Source: Dromiciops gliroides
Taxonomy: Eukaryota > Chordata > Mammalia > Microbiotheria > Microbiotheriidae
DNA: 64,000 bases
Direction of reading: 5' to 3'
Assembly: GCF_019393635.1 (NCBI RefSeq)
Contig: NC_057861.1
Span: 82,944,827-83,008,826, forward strand
Shown here piece after piece: positions 46,285-57,750 of the stretch. Each line of letters opens with the position of its first letter. The first letter of the stretch is position 1. The translations under genes and the position numbers were made by a program. A model generated the notes under the pieces. That model was not told the origin of the DNA. It ran no database searches and was given only the letters and a program-made list of their open reading frames with translations.

Positions 46285-46990
46285 TTTTTTATTGAATAGA
46301 ATTTTATTTTCAAAGTGGGCCAATAACATCATGGGTAATGTACTGACTTGCTCGTGAATTGCATTTAAGTGAGGCAGAGTTGGAAAAAGTCATTAGCCTT
46401 GCTCTTCGTTTGATATCCAAGTCCAATGGCAAGAAAAACATCAGAATAACTGGTGATAGCCCAAGATGCAGTGCATGACCTAGGTATCTTTAATATCTGA
46501 CCAAGTTCTAAGTGCTCTACAGGTCCTTCTTTAGCTGCCTTTATGGCAATATAAACAAATTGTTCTCATCTGCTCATTCCATGGGGGAAAGTTTTCACAT
46601 GCTTAGAGTGGGCATCCCCCTAGGTCATCAATGGGTTTGAGGCCTATTGATTACCTTTAACTTGATTTAACCAGTCTACCAGGATGGTTTGCTGGGCTGT
46701 GGCCACTGTTCATACTATAACTTCTGGGATCCACAGGTGAGAATTGTGTGAAGGTACACACCTTTGGGTGGATGAGTAGCCCTGAAAAGGGCTCAGCAAA
46801 CCCTCAAACCAGAAGTGCTAGGCCTCCCAGAACACCTGATACATCCTATGCAGGACAATTTACAACATCCATGACCCTTACCATCTCTACATCTACTTCT
46901 TGATGAATTGAATTGGTCTCAGGGAAAGGTCCATGGATCAGTTGACATCTGGCAGCCTTATAGAGACTTGGGTTCAAAATAATTCTCATT
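46285..46990 (+). mobile_element. Marsupial repeat related to 3,112-3,300
   Basis: 46,300-46,460 matches the repeat at 3.1 kb (atttaagtgaggcagagttg; gtcattagccttgctcttcg). The following text to about 46,990 appears to continue the same element, but I have only one copy of that part in this window. No coding potential. Confidence 0.45.
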
Positions 46991-47104
46991 TTACTAGGAT
47001 CTTCAACTTTAGATATGAAGGATATACCAAATTCACTGGTGTATCTTGGGAAAGCCCATGGTTACATCTATGCCATCGGGAGGCATTGATAGAAGACTGT
47101 GGTG

Positions 47105-47280
47105 GAGGATAGGATCATAGTTCTAGATATAGTCTAACCCTTTCATTTTATAGAGAAAGAAACTGAGACCCAGAGGAATTAAGTGACTTAACCTATGGAC
47201 ATTCAAGCAGTTAAGCATGAGAGGTAAAATCAAAACTAGGCCCTCTGATTCTGACACTACTATACCATGCTTCTTCCCAT
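47105..47280 (-). mobile_element. MIR-type SINE
   Basis: Antisense: atttatagagaaagaaactg, gaggaattaagtgacttaac, actactataccatgcttct. Confidence 0.7.
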
Positions 47281-47745
47281 TATAAATACTATTACCATTA
47301 TTATTTCCTCCACTAGAATCCCCTCATTCTTCCTTACAATAGGATATGACCCTGAGCTCTCTCATACTATTCCAACAGAGTGCAATTTTGGGTAGGCCCT
47401 ACTAGGCCAGAAATGCTGCAAGGATGAGCCTAGGAACTGCCTGTGTGTGTCATAAATAGACCAGGCTTGTTCACTCATCGACAGCAGGTTGTCTACTAAG
47501 AGATGAGTTATTTTGGCTGCAGGTAGTAATGAAGGCCAACTCCTAAAGGCATAGAGGTTTGCAGTTTGTATCAGGAGTGGGAGAATCCATGTTATCTTTT
47601 GTACTTGGTGGAAATAATCATAGTTTATATTTAATCTATGTTTTCTGCCTATAGAGCACTTACACTTTTGATTTTCATAACCCAAGGAGGTATGCAGGAC
47701 AATATTTGTTATCATTTCCATTTTATGTCTCACAAGATCAAGACT
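47281..47745. other. Unassigned sequence
   Basis: A 123-codon minus-strand frame (47,362-47,733) covers it, but I find no domain, no splice context and no family, and its end overlaps MIR-like text. I do not call it a gene. Confidence 0.35.
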
Positions 47746-47749
47746 AGAG

Positions 47750-48175
47750 ATTAAAAGCTGAAAAGGACTTTAGAGGGCATCTAGTCCAATCACTTAATTT
47801 TTACTGATACTCAGAGACTTTCCCAAGTGTCTTTCCCCAAATCACACAGCTAGCAAGTGGAAGAGCTGGGAGTTGAAACTACATCTTACCACTCTCATTC
47901 ACCTCTCTGAAGCCAGGGAAATTGACATCTTGGCCAATTGTGTTGGATTGAGTAAACTAAAGGACTGTGGTGGATGAGGGCAGTGAGAATGGGATGAGAG
48001 AGTTGGGAAATCTGAGCTAGATGAGATTGCATTCATTGAATAAAAGAGGAAACTGAGCCCAGAGAGGGGATGGGACTTTTCCCACCTCACTCAGTGAGTT
48101 ATTGGCAGAAATGGGATTAGAAATCAGGATTTTTTATTTCTAGTCCAAGGCCTTTCCCACTATATCCTGCCAGAA
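47750..48175 (-). mobile_element. Two MIR-type fragments
   Basis: 47,765-47,905 (ggcatctagtccaatcactt, caaatcacacagctagcaag) and 48,040-48,175 (aggaaactgagcccagagag, ctagtccaaggcctttccca), both antisense. Confidence 0.65.
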
Positions 48176-48179
48176 TACT

Positions 48180-48795
48180 GGATGAACATTTGGATACCAA
48201 ATCAAGGCCACTCTGGCACTTGAGCTGAGTTGCAGCCCAATACCCAGGATATAAATCAAATACTGATGTGATTCATCATGGAAAATCCTCAGGAGACTGA
48301 GGGGGAAGGGGATGAGATGATGTTATCTCAGCTTCACAGTGATTATAAATAGTCATCTTCTTCACTTGACCCCCATACCCAAGTTTCTCCATGTTCTATT
48401 TCACTGATGATGAAGGATCCCCCAAATAAATGATGATACATAAAATGTTCTTCATTTTGATAAATGACATTTATTCCATTGGTTTCTCCTTTTTTTCCCC
48501 TGGTCCCTTCTGCTTACCACATTTTCACCGTTTGATGTCAACCATGATCTCTGCTGGTTGGGCGTTGGAATTATGATATCAGGAACAAGCGGGCTGTTCG
48601 AGCCATGCGACTATATTTCAGAGGTAACCACACAATTTATTTTGGGCGACTTACATATTTTAGGAGAATTGGTTTATATTTCATGGGCTAAAGTCACAAC
48701 TGTCAAACACAGAGTGGCCGGTGATATACACAGGCCATGCTTGGCTGAAGGCAGAGAAGAGGAGGGGACTGGGAATCTGTGGGCCCCAGAAATCA
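48180..48795. other. Unique sequence with candidate conserved block
   Basis: 48,530-48,740 is repeat-free and retains CpGs (gggcgttggaa, aagcgggctgttcgagccatgcga, gggcgactta, gtggccggtg), unusual for the window. A candidate conserved element; an exon is not excluded but no frame looks convincing. Confidence 0.35.
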
Positions 48796-48799
48796 AGAA

Positions 48800-49035
48800 A
48801 TGTGGCAGTTCCATATATTGGAAACTACCTTAGATTTGGAGTTGGAAGGGTTCTGTTTAAATTCTCACTTTCTGTTATCAGTTATGTGACCCTAGGTAAG
48901 TCACTTCCTCTCTCTGAGGCCTTATTTTCTTCATCTACAAATGTGGATTATACTTGCATGTCATAAAAGACTTCATAGAGTTGTCATAAGGAAAGTGTTT
49001 TTTTAAATAAATTGTAGAGATCTGTTGTAATAGAA
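48800..49035 (+). mobile_element. MIR-type SINE
   Basis: ttagatttggagttggaagg, gttatgtgaccctaggtaag, tcacttcctctctctgaggc, agagttgtcataaggaaagt. Confidence 0.7.
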
Positions 49036-49134
49036 GCGATTATAACTTTTTATCATTTGAATTAGTAATCTGAAGTCACTTCATCTCACTAATATGCCAG
49101 ATTCTCTGAGTTGTAAGAAACTTTAAAGGACTCT

Positions 49135-49300
49135 TATTCATACCTGTTACTGAACAAAAATGCCATTTACATCACAATAGATGCAAGGATAGCCAGGTCT
49201 TGCTAGAACATCCCCAATGTGGAGAAAACCCCTACTGCCCAAAGCAGAACTTTCTCTTATTGGATAGGTCTAATTCTTTAATTTTGGAGGGGTGATATTG
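49135..49300 (-). mobile_element. CR1/L3-like 3' fragment
   Basis: cttgctagaacatccccaat, aaacccctactgcccaaagc, ttattggataggtctaattc: antisense CR1-like 3' text, decayed. Confidence 0.5.
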
Positions 49301-49323
49301 ATAAAGAAGTAAGTTTTAATAAT

Positions 49324-49515
49324 TCCGGGGCATGGGTGGCCGATTCTTGTGATCTCCGCTATTGGAGAGGTTCAGTCAGAGAGATCTCTTGAATTTGGTA
49401 GTTCTGAGTTGCAGTGAAATATGCTGATTAATTGTTCAAACTAAATTTGACATTGATGTGGTATGGGGTAGGTATACTACGTTGTCTAAGGAGGCATAAA
49501 CTAGCCCAGGTTAGT
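49324..49515 (+). pseudogene. RN7SL: 7SL RNA pseudogene, 3'-truncated
   Basis: 7SL is the RNA scaffold of the signal recognition particle. The match runs in order through tccggggcatgggtggccga (5' Alu-domain start), ctattggagaggttcagtca, gatctcttgaatttggtagt, gttgcagtgaaatatgctga, aactaaatttgacattgatg, tgtctaaggaggcataaact and agcccaggttagt, corresponding to about nucleotides 1-220 of the 300-nt RNA. Many CpG-to-TpG type changes show age. It ends before the 3' Alu-domain half and is followed by T-rich sequence, not an A-tail. Confidence 0.85.
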
Positions 49516-49599
49516 CTTTTTTTTTTCTTTCTCTTGTCTACAATACTACTTCCTTCCTTCGTTATTTCCTTCCTTCCTTTTTTTTTTTCCCGAGCATTT

Positions 49600-49765
49600 T
49601 AACTAATAATAATAAATAACATTTATATAGTGCTTTAAGGTTTACAAAGATTTTTACATAAATTTTATGATTTTATCCTCATAACAGCTCCGGGAAGTAG
49701 GTGCTATAATAATCACAATTTTGCCATGGAATAAAATGAGGAAGCCAGAGGTTAAATGAAGGTGA
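49600..49765 (-). mobile_element. MIR-type SINE
   Basis: Antisense: atttatatagtgctttaagg, gattttatcctcataacagc, ggaataaaatgaggaagcca. Confidence 0.7.
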
Positions 49766-49840
49766 ATACACATGTATACACACACATATATATATAATAT
49801 ATACACACATGTATATGTGAATATGTATATATTCTCACGT
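49766..49840. repeat. CA/TA-rich simple repeat
   Basis: Imperfect (CA)n and (TA)n between a MIR and an L1. Confidence 0.85.
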
Positions 49841-49841
49841 A

Positions 49842-50615
49842 TTCTACTTTTTAAATTTAAAAATGTTTTTGTAATCATTTTTTTTCTCTTTCCCCCACAT
49901 CTTCTCTCAATTGAACAATTTTGCAAAAATAAGGACAAATGTGGATAGTCTGGCAAAATAATTTCCCACATTGTTCATGTCTGAAAATGTCTCCTTTTAA
50001 AACCATGAGATCCTGGGGTAGCTAGATGGCGCAGTGAATAAAGCACTGGCCCTGGAGTCAGGAGTACCTGAGTTCAAATCTAGCCTCAGACACTTAACAC
50101 TTACTAGCTGTGTGACCCTGGGCAAGTCACTTAACCCCAATTGCCTCACTTAAAAAACAAAACAAAACCCCCCCAAAAACCATGAGATCCCTGTTAGAAG
50201 GTGAGGGATATGCTTCATTTTTAGTACTCTGGAACTGGAACTAGTCCTTGCATTAATCATAGTTCTAATTTCTTTCAAATTATTTTTCTTTATATCAATA
50301 TGTAATCATTTCTCCTAGTTTTCCTCACTTTACCCTGCATCAGCTTATACAGATCATCCAATTTTACATTGACACTGTCTGTTTTGTCTTTTCTTATGGA
50401 GAAGTAAAGGACCAAGCATTTATATAGCACCTACCATATTCCAGGCCTACCATTTTATCCACTGTGTCACCTGTCTGGCACAAAAATATTACATTACATT
50501 CATAGAGAACTTTAACTTTTGGCCATTCTCCAGTTGATGGACACTCCTTCCCTTTCAATTTCAAGTTATTTGTTACCACATAAAAACTTTTTATAAGTAT
50601 GTATATGCATGTGCG
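49842..50615 (-). mobile_element. L1 3' end, old, split by a SINE
   Basis: Minus-strand L1 3' UTR and ORF2 end: aatttcccacattgttcatg left of the SINE, then ctaatttctttcaaattatt, tctcctagttttcctcactt, gcatcagcttatacagatca and gccattctccagttgatgga to its right. A MIR-like patch at 50,400-50,470 interrupts it. Confidence 0.7.
49999..50190 (+). mobile_element. WSINE1-type SINE with 15-bp TSD
   Basis: Body 50,014-50,175 flanked by aaaaccatgagatcc at 49,999-50,013 and 50,176-50,190. Tail is (A)n interrupted as aaaaaacaaaacaaaaccccccc. Confidence 0.9.
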
Positions 50616-51060
50616 TATACATATCATGTATATATACACATATAAACATATATACATATACATGCATACTTACACACATACACACACTTGTGTTTGCACT
50701 CAGGACCAGTATTCTACACCGCAATACCAGTTGCTTTTGAGAGGTCCTGGTTTCTGAAGTCAAAGATGCCTGGCAGCAGGTCATTTTTTATTTTTATTTT
50801 TTTAAACTGTCTCTTCTCTGAAAAAAGAACACCTATACAATGAGCACAAGCCATGTTCTGGCTTGACAGAGGATGTGTGTCTTGAGGGAGTGTGGAATCA
50901 AGGTAAAATGGAAATAGCTATCCATCAATCCCTTTGAAACTCTACATGTTTGATGTTTTAAGTATCAACTCCCAGAGAGAACGTTGTAGGAATTGGGGGT
51001 TAATGTACTCATTGGCTTTGTCAATGTATTCTTCTTAATCTTTTGCATTTTGTGTTCTTT
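50616..51060. other. TA/CA tract then unassigned sequence
   Basis: 50,616-50,690 is CA/TA-rich. The rest shows no gene or repeat. Confidence 0.4.
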
Positions 51061-51074
51061 TCAGTGGAGAATAT

Positions 51075-51400
51075 AAATTAGTGGATGGATAGATGGATGG
51101 AGGCAACTAGATTGCCCAGTGGATAGAATGTTTAACCTGTTGAGAAGACCTGCATTCAAATTCGACCTCCTACACTTAGAGTTAAAAACCCTAGGAAAAC
51201 ACTTAGGACAGTGTCTAAATGTAGTAGATGCTTAATAAAGTATTATTTTACTGACAACTTCTGTCTTCCTCATTTTCCTCACCTTTAAAAGGGGGATGAT
51301 AAAAGAATCAACCTTCCAGGGTTTGGGGAAGGAAAAAAATAAAGTAATATTTATAGAGTATCTTATAGACCATTAAGTACTTTGTAAATGAAATGATTGT
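51075..51400 (+). mobile_element. MIR-type SINE, interrupted
   Basis: ggcaactagattgcccagtg, cctgcattcaaattcgacct, then cctcattttcctcaccttta and aaagtactttgtaaatgaa further on. Confidence 0.6.
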
Positions 51401-51419
51401 TATTATTGCTCATCATAAT

Positions 51420-52085
51420 CCTCATCATTCAATAGATAAGGCATTTATTGGGCACTTAATATGTACTAATCACCATGCTAAGCACTAGGGATACCAATAC
51501 AAGAAAACAAGACAGTCCTATTCTCAGGGAGCTTGCTTTCTCTAATCCATCCTTCATTCAGCCACTACAGTGTTTTTTCTAATGTAGATCTAATTATGTC
51601 ACACCTCCCCTCCCCCACCCCTAGTAAACTCTAATGACTTCTTGTTGTTTCAGAGAGCAAATACAAAATGTTTTGTTTGGCATTCAAAGCTCTTCGTAAC
51701 CTAACATCCTCTCGCTCTCCCAGTGTTCTTATACCTTACTCCCCAATACATACACTTTAATCAAGTGATGCTGGCTTTCTGGCTGTTCCACAAACAAGAC
51801 ACAACATCTCTAGGTTCTAGATATTTTCTCTTGCTGTCCTCTATACCTGGAAGGTTCTTTCCCCTCCACTCCAACTACAGACCTCACTGGTTTCCTTTAA
51901 GTCCCAATTAAAATACCGCCTTCTACAGGAAGCCTTTGTTTATATTTTTCCATGACCTCTCCCTCATTAGATTGTAAGCTCTTTGAGGCAGGGGCTATCT
52001 TTTGCCTCTTTTTGTATCTCCAGTGCTTACACAGTACCTTGCACCTAATACATATATAATCAATGTTGACTGATTGATTGACTTT
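51420..52085 (+). mobile_element. Old repeat head, then L2 3' region
   Basis: 51,425-51,545 is the unassigned repeat head (ataaggcatttattgggcac, ttctcagggagcttgctttc). 51,570-52,085 is L2: ggcattcaaagctcttcgta, gttcttataccttactcccc, tctatacctggaaggttctt, attagattgtaagctctttg, aatcaatgttgactgattga. Confidence 0.75.
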
Positions 52086-52762
52086 GTAAACTGTAGAGAA
52101 GGGGTTGTAAAGGAGGGTGAAGGTGACTGGGGAATGAGCTGAGCTAATTGTGAAGTGAGCAGGACTAGAGCCTTGGAAGTATTTCTAAGTGGTCAAGGTT
52201 TCTCAGGAGGAGGTGGAACAGGACCTGTTGAGTTGAGCTGGGAGTGCAGTGAGCATGCCTGAGGCCCTTCAAGGAACAGCTATTTTATACTTGATCTATA
52301 TTATGCCTTGAGGATATTTCTGCTTCTTTTGAGGGTAATCCTAGGAATGAGACATGCCTTAGTTTTAACAGCCTGACTCCTCTCTCTTCAGGGGCCATAC
52401 TTGCCCAGGACTGTGTGAGCTGAGGAATTCATTGCTGGGAAAGGGAGCTCTCAGTACCCTTCGTCCCTTCCAGACCACCATGCCTTATTTATTGCTGCAA
52501 ATCAATCAAGCGACAAGCTTTTATTAAGCAGCTCCTATGTTCTAAGAATTGTGCTAACTGCTAGGTATACACCTAAAGAAATGAAATAGCCTCCATCTTC
52601 AAAGAAATTACATTCTACCTAAACAAGACTTCACCCATCCCTATAAAATACACGATAGTCTCAGAATCTCTGAGCTGCCCCATTGCATGGGATGGTACTT
52701 GAAAATAGGAGCGGTAAGAACTCACTATAATAATCTGCCATCTTGTGGTTTTATCTTTGTTT
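52086..52762. other. Unassigned, with an old-repeat head
   Basis: 52,500-52,620 (caagcttttattaagcagct, gtgctaactgctaggtatac) is a further head of the unassigned repeat. The remainder is unrecognised. Confidence 0.4.
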
Positions 52763-52943
52763 CACTATTGACTTTCTTTTTTTTTTTTTTTTTAATTCTT
52801 TTGGTGAGGCAATTGGGGTTAAGTGACTTGCCCAGCTAGTAGGTGTTAAGTATCTGAGGCTATATTTGAACTCAGGTCCTCCTGAATCCAGGGCCAGTGT
52901 TTTATCCACTGTGCCATCTAGCTGCACCCCACTATTGACTTTC
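52763..52943 (-). mobile_element. WSINE1-type SINE with perfect 14-bp TSD
   Basis: Body 52,777-52,929 on the minus strand, flanked by cactattgactttc at 52,763-52,776 and 52,930-52,943. The CORE has lost about 10 bp (cccagctagtagg joins directly). Confidence 0.92.
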
Positions 52944-53470
52944 ATCAGATCTTTTGTCCGCTCCACATACCGGGATCCCCACCTCCCCATTCCATCCCTA
53001 AGTTATCTCCTTTTAAGTCACATACATATCTTTCCATTGTGAATTAAACATTAAAATACAAGGCCCTTGACAGAGCATTGACCAAAACAAATTAATTCCA
53101 GCATAAAACCCCTTTAAATTTAGCAGAAGACCCCCTAGCAGGTTATGACAAAAGAGAATAAGCTCTAGCCGGAGCTACAAAACTGGAAAGGCTTTGGGTG
53201 TGGTTAGAAATGGATTGTTTAGACATTGTTTGAAGGCAGCCTTGGTAAATTCAAAAGAATCATTGCCAAGTTCATCAGATTATATGTATATACACACATG
53301 CACACAGAGACATACATACATATAATTTATATAGACTTATACATTGATTTTTATGTATTTTATATCATATATTTATATATAAAACACATCTATATGTACA
53401 CATATGTGTATATATAATGAGTGCATGTATATAGGTATTATATATATACACATATATACATGTTACTACT
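52944..53470. other. Candidate conserved block, then TA/CA tract
   Basis: 53,035-53,200 is repeat-free with AT-rich homeodomain-like motifs (aaattaattcc) and could be a conserved element. 53,280-53,460 is TA/CA-rich low complexity. Confidence 0.35.
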
Positions 53471-53474
53471 TTAA

Positions 53475-53695
53475 GTTTCATAAGCTATAAACAATTATCT
53501 CATTTGATCCTCACAACTATCCATGGAAGAAAGTTCTTTTATTAATATTCATTTTATAGATGAGAAAATGGAGGCAAACAGAAATGAAGTGACTCGTTCA
53601 AACTAGTAAGTGTCTGAGGCCAGATTTGAACACAGGTTTTTGCTGATAACATGTCCATTGTTCTATCCACTATAGCACCTAGCTGCCTGATATTT
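53475..53695 (-). mobile_element. MIR-type SINE
   Basis: Antisense and nearly full length: tcatttgatcctcacaacta, tatagatgagaaaatggagg, agtgtctgaggccagatttg, ccactatagcacctagctgc. Confidence 0.8.
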
Positions 53696-54387
53696 TCAGC
53701 CACAGTAGTTCTCATTGACTGACTACCAAATTATGTAGGGATTAAGATCTATTACATGGTATGCCCATACCATTTTAAAGAATGATTCTTGAAGCATTTA
53801 AGTGTACATTAATTTATAGGAAAAGGCCATGGGATTAGGAGTCTAAACATCTGTTTCTACTACTGACCTAGACAATTCTTTTGGTATCTGATTTCCTCCT
53901 CTGTAAAATCAGTTGGTTTAATTACATTATTCATTGAGATATGGAAAGACCTAATGCAGTTTGTCACCCTAAGGTTGTATATGATTGCAAGATAGGGCTT
54001 TGTTATTCTTATTAATATTATATGATTCAATGATTACATGTGTATGCATACATATAATTATATTCCTACTTAGTAGATTGTAAATTGTTACAGTGGAATA
54101 TAGAATTTGAATAGTTATATCCAGATGGTTAATTTAGTAATGCATGCAGTTACAGAAACAAACCAGGTCCAAGGTACTCAGTAGCCAAGGTCCTTGACCA
54201 TTGTACAATTTGGAGGGAGTGAAAAAGAGGAAAAATAGGATGTTGATATTGAGGCACTTGGTTTTTTCATTGATTGAGAAGGTTAGGAGACACCGAGGTG
54301 AGAGGAAAGGGGGTTGTTTTGTGACATTTGCTATGTCTGATGACAGTTGGGAGGGACTTCTCCAAAATTAGTGACATACATGACTTT
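53696..54387. other. Unassigned sequence
   Basis: 53,815-53,960 has weak MIR-like text (ggattaggagtctaaacatc, gatttcctcctctgtaaaat). Otherwise nothing. Confidence 0.4.
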
Positions 54388-54562
54388 AAAACTTAACCTT
54401 GGGGAAGTTAGGTGGCCCAGTGGATAAAGCACCAGCCCTGGATTCAGGAGGGCCTGAGTTCAAATCTGGCCTTACACACTTGACACTTACCAGCTGTGTG
54501 ACCCTGGACAAGTCACTTAACCCTCATTGCCCTGCAAAAAAAAAAAAAAAAAAGACAACCTC
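54388..54562 (+). mobile_element. WSINE1-type SINE
   Basis: Body 54,401-54,553: gtggcccagtggataaagca, gagttcaaatctggccttac, agctgtgtgaccctggacaa, A-tail of about 17. Flanks aaaacttaacctt and aaaagacaacctc share 10 of 13, a decayed TSD. Confidence 0.85.
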
Positions 54563-54717
54563 ACAAAATGATGGATGAAGGGTAAAATGGACTTACTCAT
54601 GCTTTAAAAAATGCAACAAAATAAAACAATGGTGTCCCCAATTATATGTATACAAACACACATGTTGCAAGCATATATAATACTTTCAGAGGTCTTTATA
54701 CATACATGCACATATAT

Positions 54718-54742
54718 ATATGTGTGTGTGTGTGTGTGTGTT
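54718..54742. repeat. (TG)n microsatellite
   Basis: About 11 TG units in a CA/TA-rich neighbourhood (54,640-54,760). Confidence 0.9.
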
Positions 54743-54914
54743 TATACACACGGATATACTTAAATTTGTTGGGTTGAAAACTCCTTATCTGAACATTTTA
54801 AGGCCCTAGGTAACCCAGCCTCAATCAACCTTTGTAACTTATTTTCTGTACGAATTCTCTACTCATGTCAGGCAGAGAGATAGCACGAAAATGAAAGTAC
54901 ATTGGATTTCTTGT

Positions 54915-55275
54915 AATAGATTTAGAATTAGAAGAAACATCACAAGTCATCAAATTCAACCTTCCTTATTCTGCATATGAAGAAACTGAGTCAGAGAAAT
55001 TAAATTATTTGCCTAAGATAATACAGATAACAAGTGATCAGGTTTTGAACCCAGGTCTTCTGTATCCAGATTCAGTCCTTTCCAATATGTCATGCCCTAT
55101 CATGTCAGAACTTTGAATTCCCCCTAGTTCAAGTCACATGCCAGCTATATAACCTTTTATGAGCTACTCACTTTCCCTGGGACTCAGTCTCCTTTAATGT
55201 AAAATGAAGGGGTTGAACTTATAGCCTCCCTATACATAAGCTTCCTTCTAGCTCTTGGGTGCTATGATCCCTAAG
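54915..55275. mobile_element. Two MIR-type fragments
   Basis: 54,930-55,100 antisense (tctgcatatgaagaaactga, taatacagataacaagtgat); 55,125-55,270 sense (aagtcacatgccagctatat, ctttccctgggactcagtct, aatgaaggggttgaacttat). Confidence 0.65.
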
Positions 55276-55344
55276 TACCTATTCTCAGATCCTATTGTCT
55301 CTGGAAAGTTTGCCATCACTCCCGTACAAGCCCAATTCATTCAT

Positions 55345-55465
55345 AGAACAATCAATAAACTTTTATTAAGTGCCTACTTTTTTCAAGGTGTTATTCTAGG
55401 TGGTGGAAATAGATTTTTAAAATGACAATCTTTATCCTCAAAGAGCTTACATTCTACTGGGGGAG
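55345..55465 (+). mobile_element. Head of the unassigned long repeat
   Basis: caataaacttttattaagtg, cctcaaagagcttacattct, then actgggggagg. Same head as at 13.97, 39.27 and 51.42 kb. Confidence 0.5.
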
Positions 55466-55483
55466 GGGGTGATGGAGGTTAAG

Positions 55484-55655
55484 ATACATACCTTGAGGGG
55501 GCAGCTAGGTGGCTCAGTGGATAAAGCACTGGCCTTGGATTCAGGAGTACCTGAGTTTGAAATAGGCCTCAGATATTTGACACTTACTAGCTGTGTGACC
55601 CTGGGCAAGTCACTTAACCCACATTGCCCCGCAAAAAAAAAAAAAATACATACCT
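55484..55655 (+). mobile_element. WSINE1-type SINE with TSD
   Basis: Body about 55,495-55,645: gcagctaggtggctcagtgg, agctgtgtgaccctgggcaa, A-tail 14. Flanked by atacatacct at 55,484-55,493 and 55,646-55,655. Confidence 0.88.
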
Positions 55656-55733
55656 CGGTCAAAAATAATGAGAATTGGGAAGTGATGTGATCAAAGAAAA
55701 ATAAATCCATAGTTCAAGAGAACTTGAGGAAGT

Positions 55734-56007
<274 letters not shown>

Positions 56008-56009
56008 AG

Positions 56010-56935
56010 CTGGGGGAAAGGGAGAGGGACATTAGGGAAGACTTCATGAAAGAATGCCTAATGCCCCCCCCACACACTTCTGTAGCTGTGGCCTCTAGGG
56101 ATGCAGGGCAAAGGGCACAACTCTTGATATAAGTAATTGAGGCAACTTTGTAATTTTACATGTGACCCACAGAGGGAGAGGGTTAGCACTGGTTCCTCAA
56201 GTATAATTCCATCAGATTTATGCTTGAAGGAGTCTAACATTCCAAACATCTACTGGTATTCCATTGTACTGTAAAGATCCCTTTGGATTTAAAGAAGAAA
56301 AGCTTAACTTACACTCACCATCTGTCTAGTTATATTTTATTGATTTTAAAGCAAAGGATACAGCAAGATTCTATGCCACTCTGTAACATGGCCTCTCAGA
56401 TGGCCCCCTTCCCTGCTTGTTTTACCTGATCTGGGTCATGAACACTTGAGGTCTGTCTAGGAGCTGGTCAGCATTGCCAGAAATATAGATTGCCTTGAGT
56501 GGTTCCTGAATTTTGTGATTGAGAGTATTTTATGCTGTAGAAAACAAGGGGCTCTGCAATCTTTTTATAAATGCACCAGTCCAGGGTAAAAAGCCCCCAA
56601 GGCACCTCTGAATATACACATCATCAGAAAGCTAGCTAAAGATGCCCTGGGGGGTGGTAAAATTCTTTTGCTACTCAATGGCTTACAATTTTGGACTCAT
56701 CTCCCACTCCAGTTATTCTATCTACCATATTACCCTTACCACTCACCCCTTTTCTTCTGAGTCTGCTATTAATTTGTTAATTAATCATTGGCAAAAGCAA
56801 CATGAATTAGGTGGGGAAATCTCTTTTGTTGCTCCTGCAGGGACCCCTTAATCTTTGCCCATCTTCTTTGTCCCACTGAGTAAAGCATTAGACCCAATTG
56901 GATCTTAAGGTTCAATTTATTTTCAATCAATCAGG
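56010..56935. other. Largely unique sequence
   Basis: No repeat or gene recognised in 0.9 kb. Frame 56,642-56,851 lacks a domain. Confidence 0.4.
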
Positions 56936-56939
56936 GAGA

Positions 56940-57165
56940 GCTGCACACATTTGTGTATGCATACTTGTATGTATACAAACATATCTGTATGCACTCACAC
57001 ATGTATATAGTGTTTAGGTGTGTATCTATGAATATATACACATGTGCATACTGTAGTATGCTATAGAGCCATGTATATGTGTACATATACATGCACACAC
57101 ATATTATACATGCATACACACATACACATACTTACATACATACACTTACATGCTTATGTCTTTGT
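56940..57165. repeat. TA/CA/TG low-complexity tract
   Basis: Imperfect (TATG)n/(CATA)n repeats. The Tyr/Cys-rich minus-strand frame is an artefact. Confidence 0.8.
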
Positions 57166-57179
57166 ATATAGTTAATCTT

Positions 57180-57351
57180 CAATCACCTGGACTAATTAAC
57201 TTGTTTTCCATCCCTTTGGTTCTCTGCTCTCTAATCCACCCTTCCCTCAGCTGCCACAACCATCCTCCCACTCTACAGATATGATCACATCACCACTCTG
57301 ATCAAGAAATTCTCAAGAAAGCACTCTTGGTTTTGTCCAAACTCCTTTACT
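57180..57351 (+). mobile_element. L2 3' fragment
   Basis: ccctcagctgccacaaccat, atgatcacatcaccactctg, ttggttttgtccaaactcct: L2 3' text up to the SINE insertion point. Confidence 0.6.
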
Positions 57352-57532
57352 TGAAATCCTATTCTTTTATTTTTTTTTTTTGCAGGCAATGGGGGTTAAG
57401 TGACTTGCCCAGGGTCACACAGCTAGTAAGTGTCAGGTGTCTGAGGCCGGATTTGAACTCAGGTACTCCTGAATCCAGGGCCGGTGCTTAACCACTGCGC
57501 CATCTAGCTGCCCCTGAAATCCTATTCTTTTA
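57352..57532 (-). mobile_element. WSINE1-type SINE with perfect 18-bp TSD
   Basis: Body 57,370-57,514 on the minus strand, flanked by tgaaatcctattctttta at 57,352-57,369 and 57,515-57,532. Intact A and B boxes on its own strand. One of the youngest insertions in the window. Confidence 0.95.
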
Positions 57533-57750
57533 AAAACAACAAAAACCCTGTGTACTAACTTTAACCTAACAGTCTAATAGAAGAAGTAGCACCTCTACCT
57601 GAACTGAGCACCTTGAAGAAGGGGAAATATGCTGAAAGGTAAAGATGAAAACTGTTGACTTTACAGTCATGAGCAATGGACTAATGTCCAGTGGGACTGT
57701 TTGCCCAATTTGGCTGGAATGTGGAATGTAAGAACATAAGGTAGTAATGT

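Noticed and set aside
47362..47733. 123-codon minus-strand frame as a possible gene
   Set aside because: No recognisable domain, biased composition or splice context; part overlaps MIR-like text.
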